NCBI RefSeq assembly: GCF_921293095.1
Contig: NC_060256.1
Span: 89,063,851 to 89,127,850 of the forward strand
Reading direction: 5' to 3'
DNA: 64,000 bases
Source: Ischnura elegans
Lineage: Eukaryota; Arthropoda; Insecta; Odonata; Coenagrionidae
The translations under genes and the position numbers were made by a program. Below the pieces are notes generated by a model, which was given only the letters and a program-made list of their open reading frames with translations, did not search any database and had not been told where the DNA came from. Each line of letters starts with the position of its first letter. Positions within the stretch are counted from its first letter, which is position 1. Of the stretch, positions 21,108-32,700 are shown piece after piece.

Positions 21108-22657
21108 TACCTACCATCATTTCATAATAAGTTGAAAAGCCACTATCTGAACAGAAAAGTAAATAGGCGCCTTGATGATTTAATTCAGGTGCTTCTTACC
21201 ATTCATAAAACTGTCCATTTAGGTTTAGCATATAAAAGAATGAGTAAGAAGCCTCCATTAGGATTTCAAAACTCCTATAATAATGACCACATGAAAGGAT
21301 TGAAAATTTCCGATGATGAAATTTTTTCAACATCCGATGAAAATGTCTGGCATGTTAAATCTCAAAATGACCAATCTACAATATACACGGTGGAAAATAT
21401 ATCCCAGAATTGTCTCTACCCTGACTTGTGTTTTATAAGGTGTAATGAGTTTTCATGCCAGGACCTTTGTTGCCACTTATATACATGCTCTTGTCCTAAC
21501 AACTATGCTCTTTGTAAACATGTACATAAGGTTCATTCATTTGTTGTCCGAAATAGACCTACTCCTGCACCTATGCATGAAACAATCCTAAATTTTCCTC
21601 CAGATAAACTGTTTAAGAGTGTTTCCACCTCTAAGGATTGCAAATTAGAGCACATTAATGTACAACACAGTCATGCCATTGGTCAACACCTGGATAAATT
21701 GAAAATCTTAAGCCAGCAGTGCTCTCCTGTATTACTTCCCTACATTAGCAAATCATTAAAGCTGCTGGTGGAGACGTGTCAGGGTGCCATTGAATGCAAC
21801 CAAAGCAATTCCACTTTGGGGACATTATCAGCATATGATGTACCTCCAAATGCCAAACTCAGCCCTCAGCTGAAGTTACATCCTGCTATTAAGAAGAGAA
21901 GGCCCATGGTTAATCTATTTAAAAGACCTGGTTATGTCCGAAGGAAAGATATAAAAATATCACTTTTATCTAATGAGGTGAGCAGCTTCACTGAGCCAAT
22001 TGTAGATGTTGCCAGTCTATCAATGGAAGTTTGCAAGGTTGGTTCATTCTCTGTCAAAATGTATGAATTGAAGTCCTTAGATTTTCTAATACCACCGGAG
22101 GAAGTCAGTGCAATTCGTAAAGTCTTCCCTGATTTTAAGAGAGGTTGGCTGTATGACACGATCATTGCAGCTTTCTTGTGGAAAATTGCTGAGTCTGTCC
22201 CTTCAGTTTTTTCAGTGGATCCAGTTATTTCTCAATATGTCACTGGAAAAATCTCTCAATCCCGGCCAATGGCAATCTTTGGTAAATCTGACCTTTCCTG
22301 TGTTACTAGAATAGTCATTCCCCTCAATGTTTGCAACTCACACTGGATGCTTATTGTTGCTTTGCCATTAGAAAGGAAATTAGAATTCTATGACCCTGCT
22401 GCAGATGTTATTCACCACACTAATAATTTCGCCATTCAAAGATGGATTAAAGTGCTTGTGTCTCATTTGGATGCACTGAAAGGGATTGGGAAGTGTCATC
22501 GCCAGAGCATTTTAAGCAGAGAGACAGTCATAACTGTGGAGTTTTCATTTGTTGGTATGCTGAAAGAATAATACAGGGAAGGTTGATCAAAGAGCCATTT
22601 GATGCAGACAAGTATAGGAAGTATATGTTTGACATGATAACAGTACTGGACAATTGA
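21108..22657 (+). pseudogene. Mutator-like transposase C-terminal half: SWIM zinc finger plus Ulp1-type protease
   Basis: The frame (to 22571) starts inside the protein with NRKVNRRLDDLIQVLLTIHK, the region after the DDE domain in insect Mutator-like transposases. It then gives a SWIM finger, C135-S-C137-x6-C144-K-H146, followed by VHKVHSF. Further on it has the signature of C48 (Ulp1/SENP-like) cysteine proteases: His420 in CNSHWMLIVALP and Asp437 in LEFYDPA. The catalytic Cys lies in another frame (codon 22535-22537, context QRDSHNCGVFICWYAERI), which runs to a stop at 22657. There is thus one frameshift between about 22500 and 22530. The MULE DDE domain is missing on the left, where sequence passes directly into copia Gag. 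Protease function is inferred from the triad. Fusion of Ulp1 domains to Mutator-like elements is known in plants (Kaonashi). Confidence 0.75.
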
Positions 22658-22856
22658 TTTATTTACTATGTATATTATTTACCATGAGTTACGTGTCACT
22701 TTGTGTGTTGACTGCATGTTATATTTTTCATTTTCTTCTTCTCTTCAACTTCTCTGTGCCATACTTGTCACTGCTTTTCTGTAAATAAGTCCCTCCTTTC
22801 CACGCTTTCCTATTTCATTTCTGCTGTTATGTTTCTTTGAATTTTTTCTTAAGTTT

Positions 22857-22985
22857 ATATATTTTATAATTGTTATTTGTTATATTTTATTTATGGTATT
22901 TTATAATTGTTATTGGTTATATTTTATTTATTGTATTTATAATTGTTATTGGCTATATTTTATTTATTTTACTATATATAATTGT
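22857..22985 (+). repeat. AT-rich tandem repeat, three units
   Basis: Three diverged units of about 37 bp (TTTATAATTGTTATTKGTTA followed by TATTTTATTTAT...) in the 3' flank of the Mutator-like fragment. Confidence 0.7.
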
Positions 22986-23874
22986 TATAATACCTCATGT
23001 TGAAAATTCTCACGTTGTTTTATCAGAGAAATACTCAAATACATAATATATTTGCTATTAATTTATCCTCCCTCTTAGAGATGCCAAAAAAGTTAGTGTA
23101 AAACTCCATTAATCATTTGTTTGTGAACTTTCTAACCAATTATTTCCTTTTTTCATGATTTTTCCTGCCCGAGTTTACATACGAGAAAGGGGGCTGTCTT
23201 CCGACCTGTCAATGCTATGCTCATCTACCTACCAGAAAGACTTCTATTATGTGAAAGTATTGGGAGAAAGACCATTTAGTTAATGAATTCACAGACAGTG
23301 ATGTAATAGTGACGACTCTCAATCCGACAAGGCTTCACATTGACTATTTTGAATTTGATTGAATATTTTGTGAGCGCAATTTGAGTGCACATATGTAAAT
23401 AATAGAATAGTTACTGACGCGTGGCATTTCGCCACCAGAATCACTTTTAAAGCAGCCTTTGGTGGTCCAAAGCCCACATGAAAAATGCTGATGGGAATTG
23501 ATTAAAATAGTTACTGTTAATTGATTACCTTCGGAAAGAATTTGTAATTATGGCTTTTTTTCTCTGATGCAAGTACATAATTATTCAATATTATGTGTGA
23601 TGTTTTATTATTGCTATAATAATTTTTTTAGCATGTTGATGATGTGTGAATCAAATGATGTTTTTACAAGGCCGTAATAAATTGTGTATTTTATTGTACC
23701 TGGTGTTCTCATTTTCCTTTGAGGTCTCCATTTAAGCCTAAGCATCCATATCTGTATGCATATTGCATGATTAATTTACCATTTCTTGGATAGGTTTTGT
23801 AAGCAGATTATACATTTCACTTTCAAATTGTTGCGATTGCAGGGTTACCACTGTATAAGATTGGTTGCTGGTGA
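22986..23874. other. Intergenic, nothing recognised
   Basis: AT-rich flank. The Mutator-like element should have a terminal inverted repeat somewhere on this side, but no end could be recognised without the other half of the element. Confidence 0.4.
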
Positions 23875-24902
23875 ATAATGACATCATGGGTGCGGTCCAA
23901 TGAATGCTACTTTCGCTACCAGACGCTACAGACGGAAGTGCTCCGGAGCACCGGTCCATAGGCGCTACGTTCGCTACGAGAATTTCTTTTCGGACCGGTC
24001 AGGAGCGAAGTCAAGATGGCGGAAATGAACGAGGGTGGGCAAACTGGGATTATGAAATCGAAGATGTGGTTTTAATTGCGAATTGAGGTGACTATGATCA
24101 TTGAATATTAATAAATATGTTTGAATATCATTAAAATGAATTTTATTTTTCAATACCGAGGCTCCACATAGTAAAGGAAGAAACTTTGGACTGTATTTCT
24201 CACACCAACCCTCGCCTACCCTTCTCAATCAAACTCATTACCCTAGTAAAGGAAAAAGTAGGTACTCTACCGTTTTCCCAGTTGAAACATATTAACTTAT
24301 AATGACTAACGACTATTAAAAAACATTAATCTATTTCATGTATATCCTATTTTTCTTCAGATTTTAATTTATGGCATGAGTAAATTTGTCGATATATGTT
24401 CTTACAATCCTTTCTTTATATTACATGCCCCTTTTAATAATTTTTGTTGCCTTTTGTATGTAAAGGCTGCTTCCAAAGACATTTGAGTTCATTTTGGGGG
24501 AGATACGAGAATGTTTGTCGATATTTAGTTCTTGCTACATATTTATTTAAATCACAATTAAATTTACATCTATTTACTAAGTGCGTCTACTCCGTTACTT
24601 CGTAGTCACTTATATAGGAGAAAGGCGTCCACATTCAGCGTCCATCATCTGCAACGTGAGTAAACTCTCCATTGCCTCAGTGCATTCCCTTCGAATTTCC
24701 GCCAAAAATTGACTCGCTCCTCCGCTGACCCAAGTTTTCAGGGGAGCGTCTGGAGCTGGCCCGGAGCGAGGCGGGAAACGGGTGTATGACGTTTGCCGTG
24801 ACGTCACAGCCTAACCTGTAGCGCTCCGTAGCGAATAACGGACCGCTTGGTGGCGCTCCGAAGCATTGGTAGCGTTCAACGGACCGCTCCCCATGTCATT
24901 AT
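23875..24902. mobile_element. 1-kb inverted-repeat element with GCGGTCC ends
   Basis: The left end ATAATGACATCATGGGTGCG followed by GTCC, and the reverse complement of the right end ATAATGACATGGGGAGCGGTCC, match over about 20 positions. The likeness continues inward as tGAAcGCTACc and TCGGAGCGcCACC-type repeats (gctccggagc, gcgctccgtagcg). No coding frame is recognisable. The target duplication is unclear. It is a non-autonomous DNA transposon of unknown superfamily. Confidence 0.65.
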
Positions 24903-25163
24903 GGTTATCTCTGTTATAGTAGAAGTTTTGTCATCATTGATTATTGAAACATTACAACTAGTCATTCTGTTAATGCTTCTTACTGGGGCATGCTTTACAG
25001 TATCATCTTAACAGAATTCTGGGTGTTGTCATCAATGGTGGCATTTAGTAGGTATACATGTATTTCATTCTTAAATTCATGTGCACACCACTAAACCTTA
25101 GTATATACCTTCAAGGGATTAATTCCTGATCTTTGGGGGATGATTGGTATAATTAGAATTCAG

Positions 25164-25352
25164 CAGTGCTGTACTTGGGCCGGTACGGACAGGTACGGCG
25201 TACCCCCTAAAATCCAAACTCGTCATAAGCGTACCGGTTAAACTATCTTTTTAAATCTGTAAAAAATAGACTCACTCTAAATTGTCCAATGGATTTCAGA
25301 ATAAGTGATTTTTGGTGAGTACCGCCTACATTTTTTCCCAACTACAGCACTG
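25164..25352. mobile_element. 189-bp hAT MITE with 8-bp target duplication
   Basis: Inverted ends CAGTGCTGTACTTGGG and CCCAACTACAGCACTG (one mismatch), flanked by the perfect 8-bp duplication GAATTCAG (25156-25163 and 25353-25360). An 8-bp duplication with CAGTG termini is diagnostic of the hAT superfamily. Confidence 0.93.
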
Positions 25353-25429
25353 GAATTCAGTATGTGAAAGTGACAGCTAATGTGAGAAGGCAGGTAAGTT
25401 ATAAGAGCAATGTTGCCTAGTACCTGTCA

Positions 25430-27696
25430 TATTTTATTCAACCGATGAAGCAACATTTATCTAAAATGAATGGCTCACAAGTATCACGGTAATGAGTTCT
25501 TAAATACGTTTTTCTTCCAATTATTTGAAAGTCGTAGGGTCTGTTCCCTGTTCTGCCAACAAAGGTTGCTTTTGAGGTTATCACTGTGCATCGGAACGCT
25601 GTTTAAGGGTTTGTCCAACTTTATTTCATCTAATCTTTCGTCAATAAACGATTTGTTTACAAAAGACTGTTTCGTTTTCATCCTACATGCCTTACTGTTA
25701 TTTTAGATACCAAATATATATCATTTAAATAACACATAAGTTAATACGTTTAGTAAACATGGGTTGCTCTTGAGGTTATCCCAGTCCTTCGAAATGAGTT
25801 GTTGCACTGTGCTTGTGTTTATTTTATTCAACCGATGAAGCAACATTTATCCAAAATGAATGGCTCACAAGTATCACGGTAATGAGTTCTTAAATACGCA
25901 TTTCTTTCAATTATTTGACAGTCGTAGGGACTGTTCCCTGTTCTGCCAACAAAGGTTGCTTTTGAGGTTATCATTGTGCATCGGAACGCTGTTCAAGATT
26001 TTGTCCAACTTTATTTCATCTAATCTTTCGTCATTAAACTATTTGTTTACAAAAGACTGTTTCGTTTTCATCCTACATGCCTTACTGTTATTTTAGATAC
26101 CAAATATATATCATTTGAATAACACATAAGTTAATGTGTTTAGTAAACATGGGTTGCTCTTGAGGTTATCCCAGTCCATCGAAGTGAGTTGTTGCACTAC
26201 GTTTTTGTTTATTTTATTCAGCCGATGAAGCAACATTTATCTAAAATGAATGGCTCACAAGTATCACGGTAATGAGTTCTTAAATACGCATTTCTTTCAA
26301 TTATTTGACAGTCGTAGGGACTGTTCCCTGTTCTGCCAACAAAGGTTGCTTTTGAGGTTATCACTGTGCATCGGATCGCTGTTTAAGGTTTTGTCCAACT
26401 TTATTTCATCTAATCTTTCGTCAATAAACTATTTGTTTACAAAAGACTGTTTCGTTTTCATCCTACATGCCTTACTGTTATTTTAGATACCAAATATATA
26501 TCATTTGAATAACACATAAGTTAATGTGTTTAGTAAACATGGGTTGCTCTTGAGGTTATCCCAGTCCATCGAAGTGAGTTGTTGCACTACGTTTTTGTTT
26601 ATTTTATTCAGCCGATGAAGCAACATTTATCTAAAATGAATGGCTCACAAGTATCACGGTAATGAGTTCTTAAATACGCATTTCTTTCAATTATTTGACA
26701 GTCGTAGGGACTGTTCCCTGTTCTGCCAACAAAGGTTGCTTTTGAGGTTATCACTGTGCATCGGAACGCTGTTTAAGGTTTTGTCCAACTTTATTTCATC
26801 TAATCTTTCGTCAATAAACTATTTGTTTACAAAAGACTGTTTCGTTTTCATCCTAAATGCCTTACTGTTATTTTAGATACCAAATATATATCATTTAAAT
26901 AACACATAAGTTAATACGTTTAGTAAACATGGGTTGCTCTTGAGGTTATCCCAGTCCTTCGAAATGAGTTGTAGCACTGTGCTTGTGTTTATTTTATTCA
27001 ACCGATGAAGCAACATTTATCTAAAATGAATGGCTCACAAGTATCACGGTAATGAGTTCTTAAATACGCATTTCTTTCAATTATTTGACAGTCGTAGGGA
27101 CTGTTCCCGGTTCTGCCAACAAAGGTTGCTTTTGAGGTTATCATTGTGCATCGGAACGCTGTTCAAGATTTTGTCCAACTTTATTTCATCTAATCTTTCG
27201 TCATTAAACTATTTGTTTACAAAAGACTGTTTCGTTTTAATCCTTAACGCCTTACTGTTATTTTAGATACCAAATATATATCATTTGAATAACACATAAG
27301 TTAATGTGTTTAGTAAACATGGGTTGCTCTTGAGGTTATCCCAGTCCATCGAAGTGAGTTGTTGCACTACGTTTTTGTTTATTTTATTCAGCCGATGAAG
27401 CAACATTTATCTAAAATGAATGGCTCACAAGTATCACGGTAATGAGTTCTTAAATACGCATTTCTTTCAATTATTTGACAGTCGTAGGGACTGTTCCCTG
27501 TTCTGCCAACAAAGGTTGCTTTTGAGGTTATCACTGTGCATCGGATCGCTGTTTAAGGTTTTGTCCAACTTTATTTCATCTAATCTTTCGTCAATAAACT
27601 ATTTGTTTACAAAAGACTGTTTCGTTTTCATCCTAAATGCCTTACTGTTATTTTAGATACCAAATATATACCTATCATTTAAATAACACATAATTT
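25430..27696 (+). repeat. 390-bp satellite array, block 1 (6 monomers)
   Basis: Monomers recur at exactly 390 bp; the ATGGCTCACAAG landmark lies at 25470, 25860, 26250, 26640, 27030 and 27420. The first, edge monomer is the most diverged. Two monomer types alternate: A (GTTCAAGATTTTG...CATTAAAC) and B (GTTTAAGGTTTTG...CAATAAAC), with matching differences in the linker (ttaatgtg/ttaatacg, aagtgagttg/aaatgagttg). Every complete monomer keeps a 78-codon frame beginning MAHKYHGNEFLN. Changes between copies are mostly amino-acid-altering, so this looks like a by-product of high identity and not a selected gene. The last monomer is interrupted by the element at 27697. Confidence 0.95.
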
Positions 27697-29709
27697 CCCT
27701 GTCGATTTCTGTAACAATAAAGTCTGTTCATTGTCTGTCAGTTGGCTGTTCGTTCCCTGTTCCCTGACCAAGAGAGAACAGGCAGGTGACTGTTCGTAGA
27801 ATGTAAATTGGAACGCCTTGTCTGTTCCTTGTCTGTGAGAAAAGGGTTACTTGTCTGTTCCCTCCCTGTTAAGAAAGCGGCATTCTCTGTTCCTTACCTG
27901 TTGGACCACAGACAATGAACAGGCAGGGGACTGTGCGCTGTCAGTTCATTGCCTGTTTTCTTAGGTTGTTTGTTCCCTGTTCCTTGACCAAGAGAGAACA
28001 GTCAGGCGACTGTTCGTAGAATGTAAATTGGAACGCCTTGTCTGTTCCTTGTCTGTGACAATGTGGGAAGATGGTTATTTGTCTGTTCTCTCCCTATGCG
28101 CATACTTTGTTCCTTAACTGTTCGCTGTTGCTAAGTTGGACATAATAGACAAGAGATAATTGATGTTAAAATAGAATTAAAAGTTGAAATTTATTTGAAT
28201 GATTGTAAGAAAAACTTTTATTGTGCTTTTTCCACATATTCCATTAGTTGTAAAAATCTTGAATAGTTGCAGAAAAGCAAGCTTTGTCATCATTAACAGA
28301 ACAACCACTACATCAACAAATATTTCACATGCCTTCATCAAAGAAATATGTACTTCCTTAAATTAATACAACTCGGATTCAGCACTATGTCAATATAATA
28401 CGTGTGATTTTAAAAGAGAAACACGCCTTTGAAGAATATTTATGAACACGATGATTTCACTTCTCACAAACAAACCTACAAGAAAGACAGTCCTCTGACA
28501 ATGTTTGTTGGTTCTTATTGGCGACGTAACGCACATACGCATAATACAAATACAATACAAATATCAGTAATTCAAAAACTTAAGAGACACAATAAATTAT
28601 TAAATAAACACACTCAAGAACAAATATCACTTCACGACTTTCACTATCACTGAATGGATGCACGAATTACTTAATTCGTCACTTAGCGCATTTAGCACAT
28701 GTTAAATAATAATCAAATAAATAACTGTTTTCTCCGCAACCAACAACTTCACCACAACACAGTCGACCATGTGCTCGTAAACTGTCAGGATAACGGTATC
28801 GGTTATTGGCGTCATTGTTTGCGTTTGCTATCTTCTATAGGTAGGTAGCAGCACCACGCTATCTTTCCGTCCTTGTTGAGAACCTGTTCACTAGCTGTTC
28901 ACTGTTTTCTGTTCGTACCCTGTACCGTGAAACGGACTATGAACCGGCCCTTGCCTGTCCGTTCACTGTTGTCTGTTCGTTCACTGTTGTCTGTTCGTTC
29001 ACTGTTGTCTGTTCGTTCCCAGTCCGCTGAAACCACAGAGTACATACTCTTTGGCTGAAACATACGGCCCCTGCCTGTAATTGGCGAAGTAAAGTATTTA
29101 ACGTGCGTAAGCCGAGCAGATAGCTAATATAATTTGCGTGCTCACTTCAATAACCGTCATCCGTGGTTGATGGTAATCGTGCGATAATGAATTCAACCGT
29201 ATATAATTACTGTTAAAGTAGATGATATTTTCTTTGGATTCAATCAAACTTCCTTGTACTCAATTAAATTTGGATTAATCCAAATTGTTGTCCAAATTCC
29301 GAAACTTAAAACAATTGTTCGTACGTTGTTCATAATCTGGTCTCAAAATCTCCAAAAGGTTCCAAACTGACAGCGAACAGGCATAATTTTTACGTAAATC
29401 GATAGGGTGTTTAGTGTTTGTTCACTATTGTCTGTTCATTCCCTGTTCGGTGAAACATACTACCAACCGGCCCCTGCCTGTTAAAAGCTTGTTCACTATT
29501 GTTCCCGAAATGCTTGTTGCCTGCCTGTTAAGGAACAAGCTGCAAACAGAGTACAAACTGTTGGTAGGCTGTTCGTAAGTTGTTCCTACTTGTGAGTGAC
29601 CCGAGATTGTTCGTTGGCTGTTTATACTCTGTTCACTAATCTCCAACAGGCTATCAACAGACTTCAAACGGACAGCGAACAGGCATTGTTGTTTCAGAAA
29701 TCGACAGGG
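27697..29709. mobile_element. 2.0-kb piggyBac-like non-autonomous element in the satellite
   Basis: Inverted ends CCCTGTCGATTTCTGTAACA and, as reverse complement of the right end, CCCTGTCGATTTCTGAAACA. The right flank is TTAA (29710-29713), present in uninterrupted monomers as ataagTTAAtacg. The left flank reads AATTT instead of AGTTAA and is 2 bp short. The distance between neighbouring landmarks (27420 to 29829 = 2409) equals 394 + 2013 + 4 - 2, which supports a TTAA duplication with a 2-bp loss. The 5'-CCC end and TTAA target are piggyBac traits. The interior has no transposase and is full of CTGTTC-containing repeats, including GTTCACTGTTGTCTGTTC in three tandem copies near 28965-29020. 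Confidence 0.8.
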
Positions 29710-32700
29710 TTAATACGTTTAGTAAACATGGGTTGCTCTTGAGGTTATCCCAGTCCTTCGAAATGAGTTGTAGCACTGTGCTTGTGTTTATTTTATTCAA
29801 CCGATGAAGCAACATTTATCTAAAATGAATGGCTCACAAGTATCACGGTAATGAGTTCTTAAATACGCATTTCTTTCAATTATTTGACAGTCGTAGGGAC
29901 TGTTCCCTGTTCTGCCAACAAAGGTTGCTTTTGAGGTTATCATTGTGCATCGGAACGCTGTTCAAGATTTTGTCCAACTTTATTTCATCTAATCTTTCGT
30001 CATTAAACTATTTGTTTACAAAAGACTGTTTCGTTTTCATCCTACATGCCTTACTGTTATTTTAGATACCAAATATATATCATTTGAATAACACATAAGT
30101 TAATGTGTTTAGTAAACATGGGTTGCTCTTGAGGTTATCCCAGTCCATCGAAGTGAGTTGTTGCACTACGTTTTTGTTTATTTTATTCAGCCGATGAAGC
30201 AACATTTATCTAAAATGAATGGCTCACAAGTATCACGGTAATGAGTTCTTAAATACGCATTTCTTTCAATTATTTGACAGTCGTAGGGACTGTTCCCTGT
30301 TCTGCCAACAAAGGTTGCTTTTGAGGTTATCACTGTGCATCGGATCGCTGTTTAAGGTTTTGTCCAACTTTATTTCATCTAATCTTTCGTCAATAAACTA
30401 TTTGTTTACAAAAGACTGTTTCGTTTTCATCCTAAATGCCTTACTGTTATTTTAGATACCAAATATATACCTATCATTTAAATAACACATAAGTTAATAC
30501 GTTTAGTAAACATGGGTTGCTCTTGAGGTTATCCCAGTCCTTCGAAATGAGTTGTTGCACTGTGCTTGTGTTTATTTTATTCAACCGATGAAGCAACATT
30601 TATCCAAAATGAATGGCTCACAAGTATCACGGTAATGAGTTCTTAAATACGCATTTATTTCAATTATTTGACAGTCGTAGGGACTGTTCCCTGTTCTGCC
30701 AACAAAGGTTGCTTTTGAGGTTATCACTGTGCATCGGAACGCTGTTCAAGATTTTGTCCAACTTTATTTCATCTAATCTTTCGTCATTAAACTATTTGTT
30801 TACAAAAGACTGTTTCGTTTTCATCCTACATGCCTTACTGTTATTTTAGATACCAAATATATATCATTTGAATAACACATAAGTTAATGTGTTTAGTAAA
30901 CATGGGTTGCTCTTGAGGTTATCCCAGTCCATCGAAGTGAGTTGTTGCACTACGTTTTTGTTTATTTTATTCAGCCGATGAAGCAACATTTATCTAAAAT
31001 GAATGGCTCACAAGTATCACGGTAATGAGTTCTTAAATACGCATTTCTTTCAATTATTTGACAGTCGTAGGGACTGTTCCCTGTTCTGCCAACAAAGGTT
31101 GCTTTTGAGGTTATCACTGTGCATCGGAACGCTGTTTAAGGTTTTGTCCAACTTTATTTCATCTAATCTTTCGTCAATAAACTATTTGTTTACAAAAGAC
31201 TGTTTCGTTTTCATCCTAAATGCCTTACTGTTATTTTAGATACCAAATATATATCATTTGAATAACACATAAGTTAATGTGTTTAGTAAACATGGGTTGC
31301 TCTTGAGGTTATCCCAGTCCATCGAAGTGAGTTGTTGCACTACGTTTTTGTTTATTTTATTCAGCCGATGAAGCAACATTTATCTAAAATGAATGGCTCA
31401 CAAGTATCACGGTAATGAGTTCTTAAATACGCATTTCTTTCAATTATTTGACAGTCGTAGGGACTGTTCCCTGTTCTGCCAACAAAGGTTGCTTTTGAGG
31501 TTATCACTGTGCATCGGAACGCTGTTTAAGGTTTTGTCCAACTTTATTTCATCTAATCTTTCGTCAATAAACTATTTGTTTACAAAAGACTGTTTCGTTT
31601 TCATCCTAAATGCCTTACTGTTATTTTAGATACCAAATATATATCATTTAAATAACACATAAGTTAATACGTTTAGTAAACATGGGTTGCTCTTGAGGTT
31701 ATCCCAGTCCTTCGAAATGAGTTTTAGCACTGTGCTTGTGTTTATTTTATTCAACCGATGAAGCAACATTTATCTAAAATGAATGGCTCACAAGTATCAC
31801 GGTAATGAGTTCTTAAATACGCATTTCTTTCAATTATTTGACAGTCGTAGGGACTGTTCCCGGTTCTGCCAACAAAGGTTGCTTTTGAGGTTATCATTGT
31901 GCATCGGAACGCTGTTCAAGATTTTGTCCAACTTTATTTCATCTAATCTTTCGTCATTAAACTATTTGTTTACAAAAGACTGTTTCGTTTTAATCCTTAA
32001 CGCCTTACTGTTATTTTAGATACCAAATATATATCATTTGAATAACACATAAGTTAATGTGTTTAGTAAACATGGGTTGCTCTTGAGGTTATCCCAGTCC
32101 ATCGAAGTGAGTTGTTGCACTACGTTTTTGTTTATTTTATTCAGCCGATGAAGCAACATTTATCTAAAATGAATGGCTCACAAGTATCACGGTAATGAGT
32201 TCTTAAATACGCATTTCTTTCAATTATTTGACAGTCGTAGGGACTGTTCCCTGTTCTGCCAACAAAGGTTGCTTTTGAGGTTATCATTGTGCATCGGAAC
32301 GCTGTTCAAGATTTTGTCCAACTTTATTTCATCTAATCTTTCGTCAATAAACTATTTGTTTACAAAAGACTGTTTCGTTTTCATCCTAAATGCCTTACTG
32401 TTATTTTAGATACCAAATATATACCTATCATTTAAATAACACATAAGTTAATACGTTTAGTAAACATGGGTTGCTCTTGAGGTTATCCCAGTCCTTCGAA
32501 ATGAGTTGTAGCACTGTGCTTGTGTTTATTTTATTCAACCGATGAAGCAACATTTATCTAAAATGAATGGCTCACAAGTATCACGGTAATGAGTTCTTAA
32601 ATACGCATTTCTTTCAATTATTTGACAGTCGTAGGGACTGTTCCCGGTTCTGCCAACAAAGGTTGCTTTTGAGGTTATCATTGTGCATCGGAACGCTGTT

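Noticed and set aside
23771..23959. Possible remainder of copia Gag to the right of the Mutator-like fragment
   Set aside because: The 62-codon frame shows no Gag or zinc-knuckle motif and lies across the edge of another inverted-repeat element.
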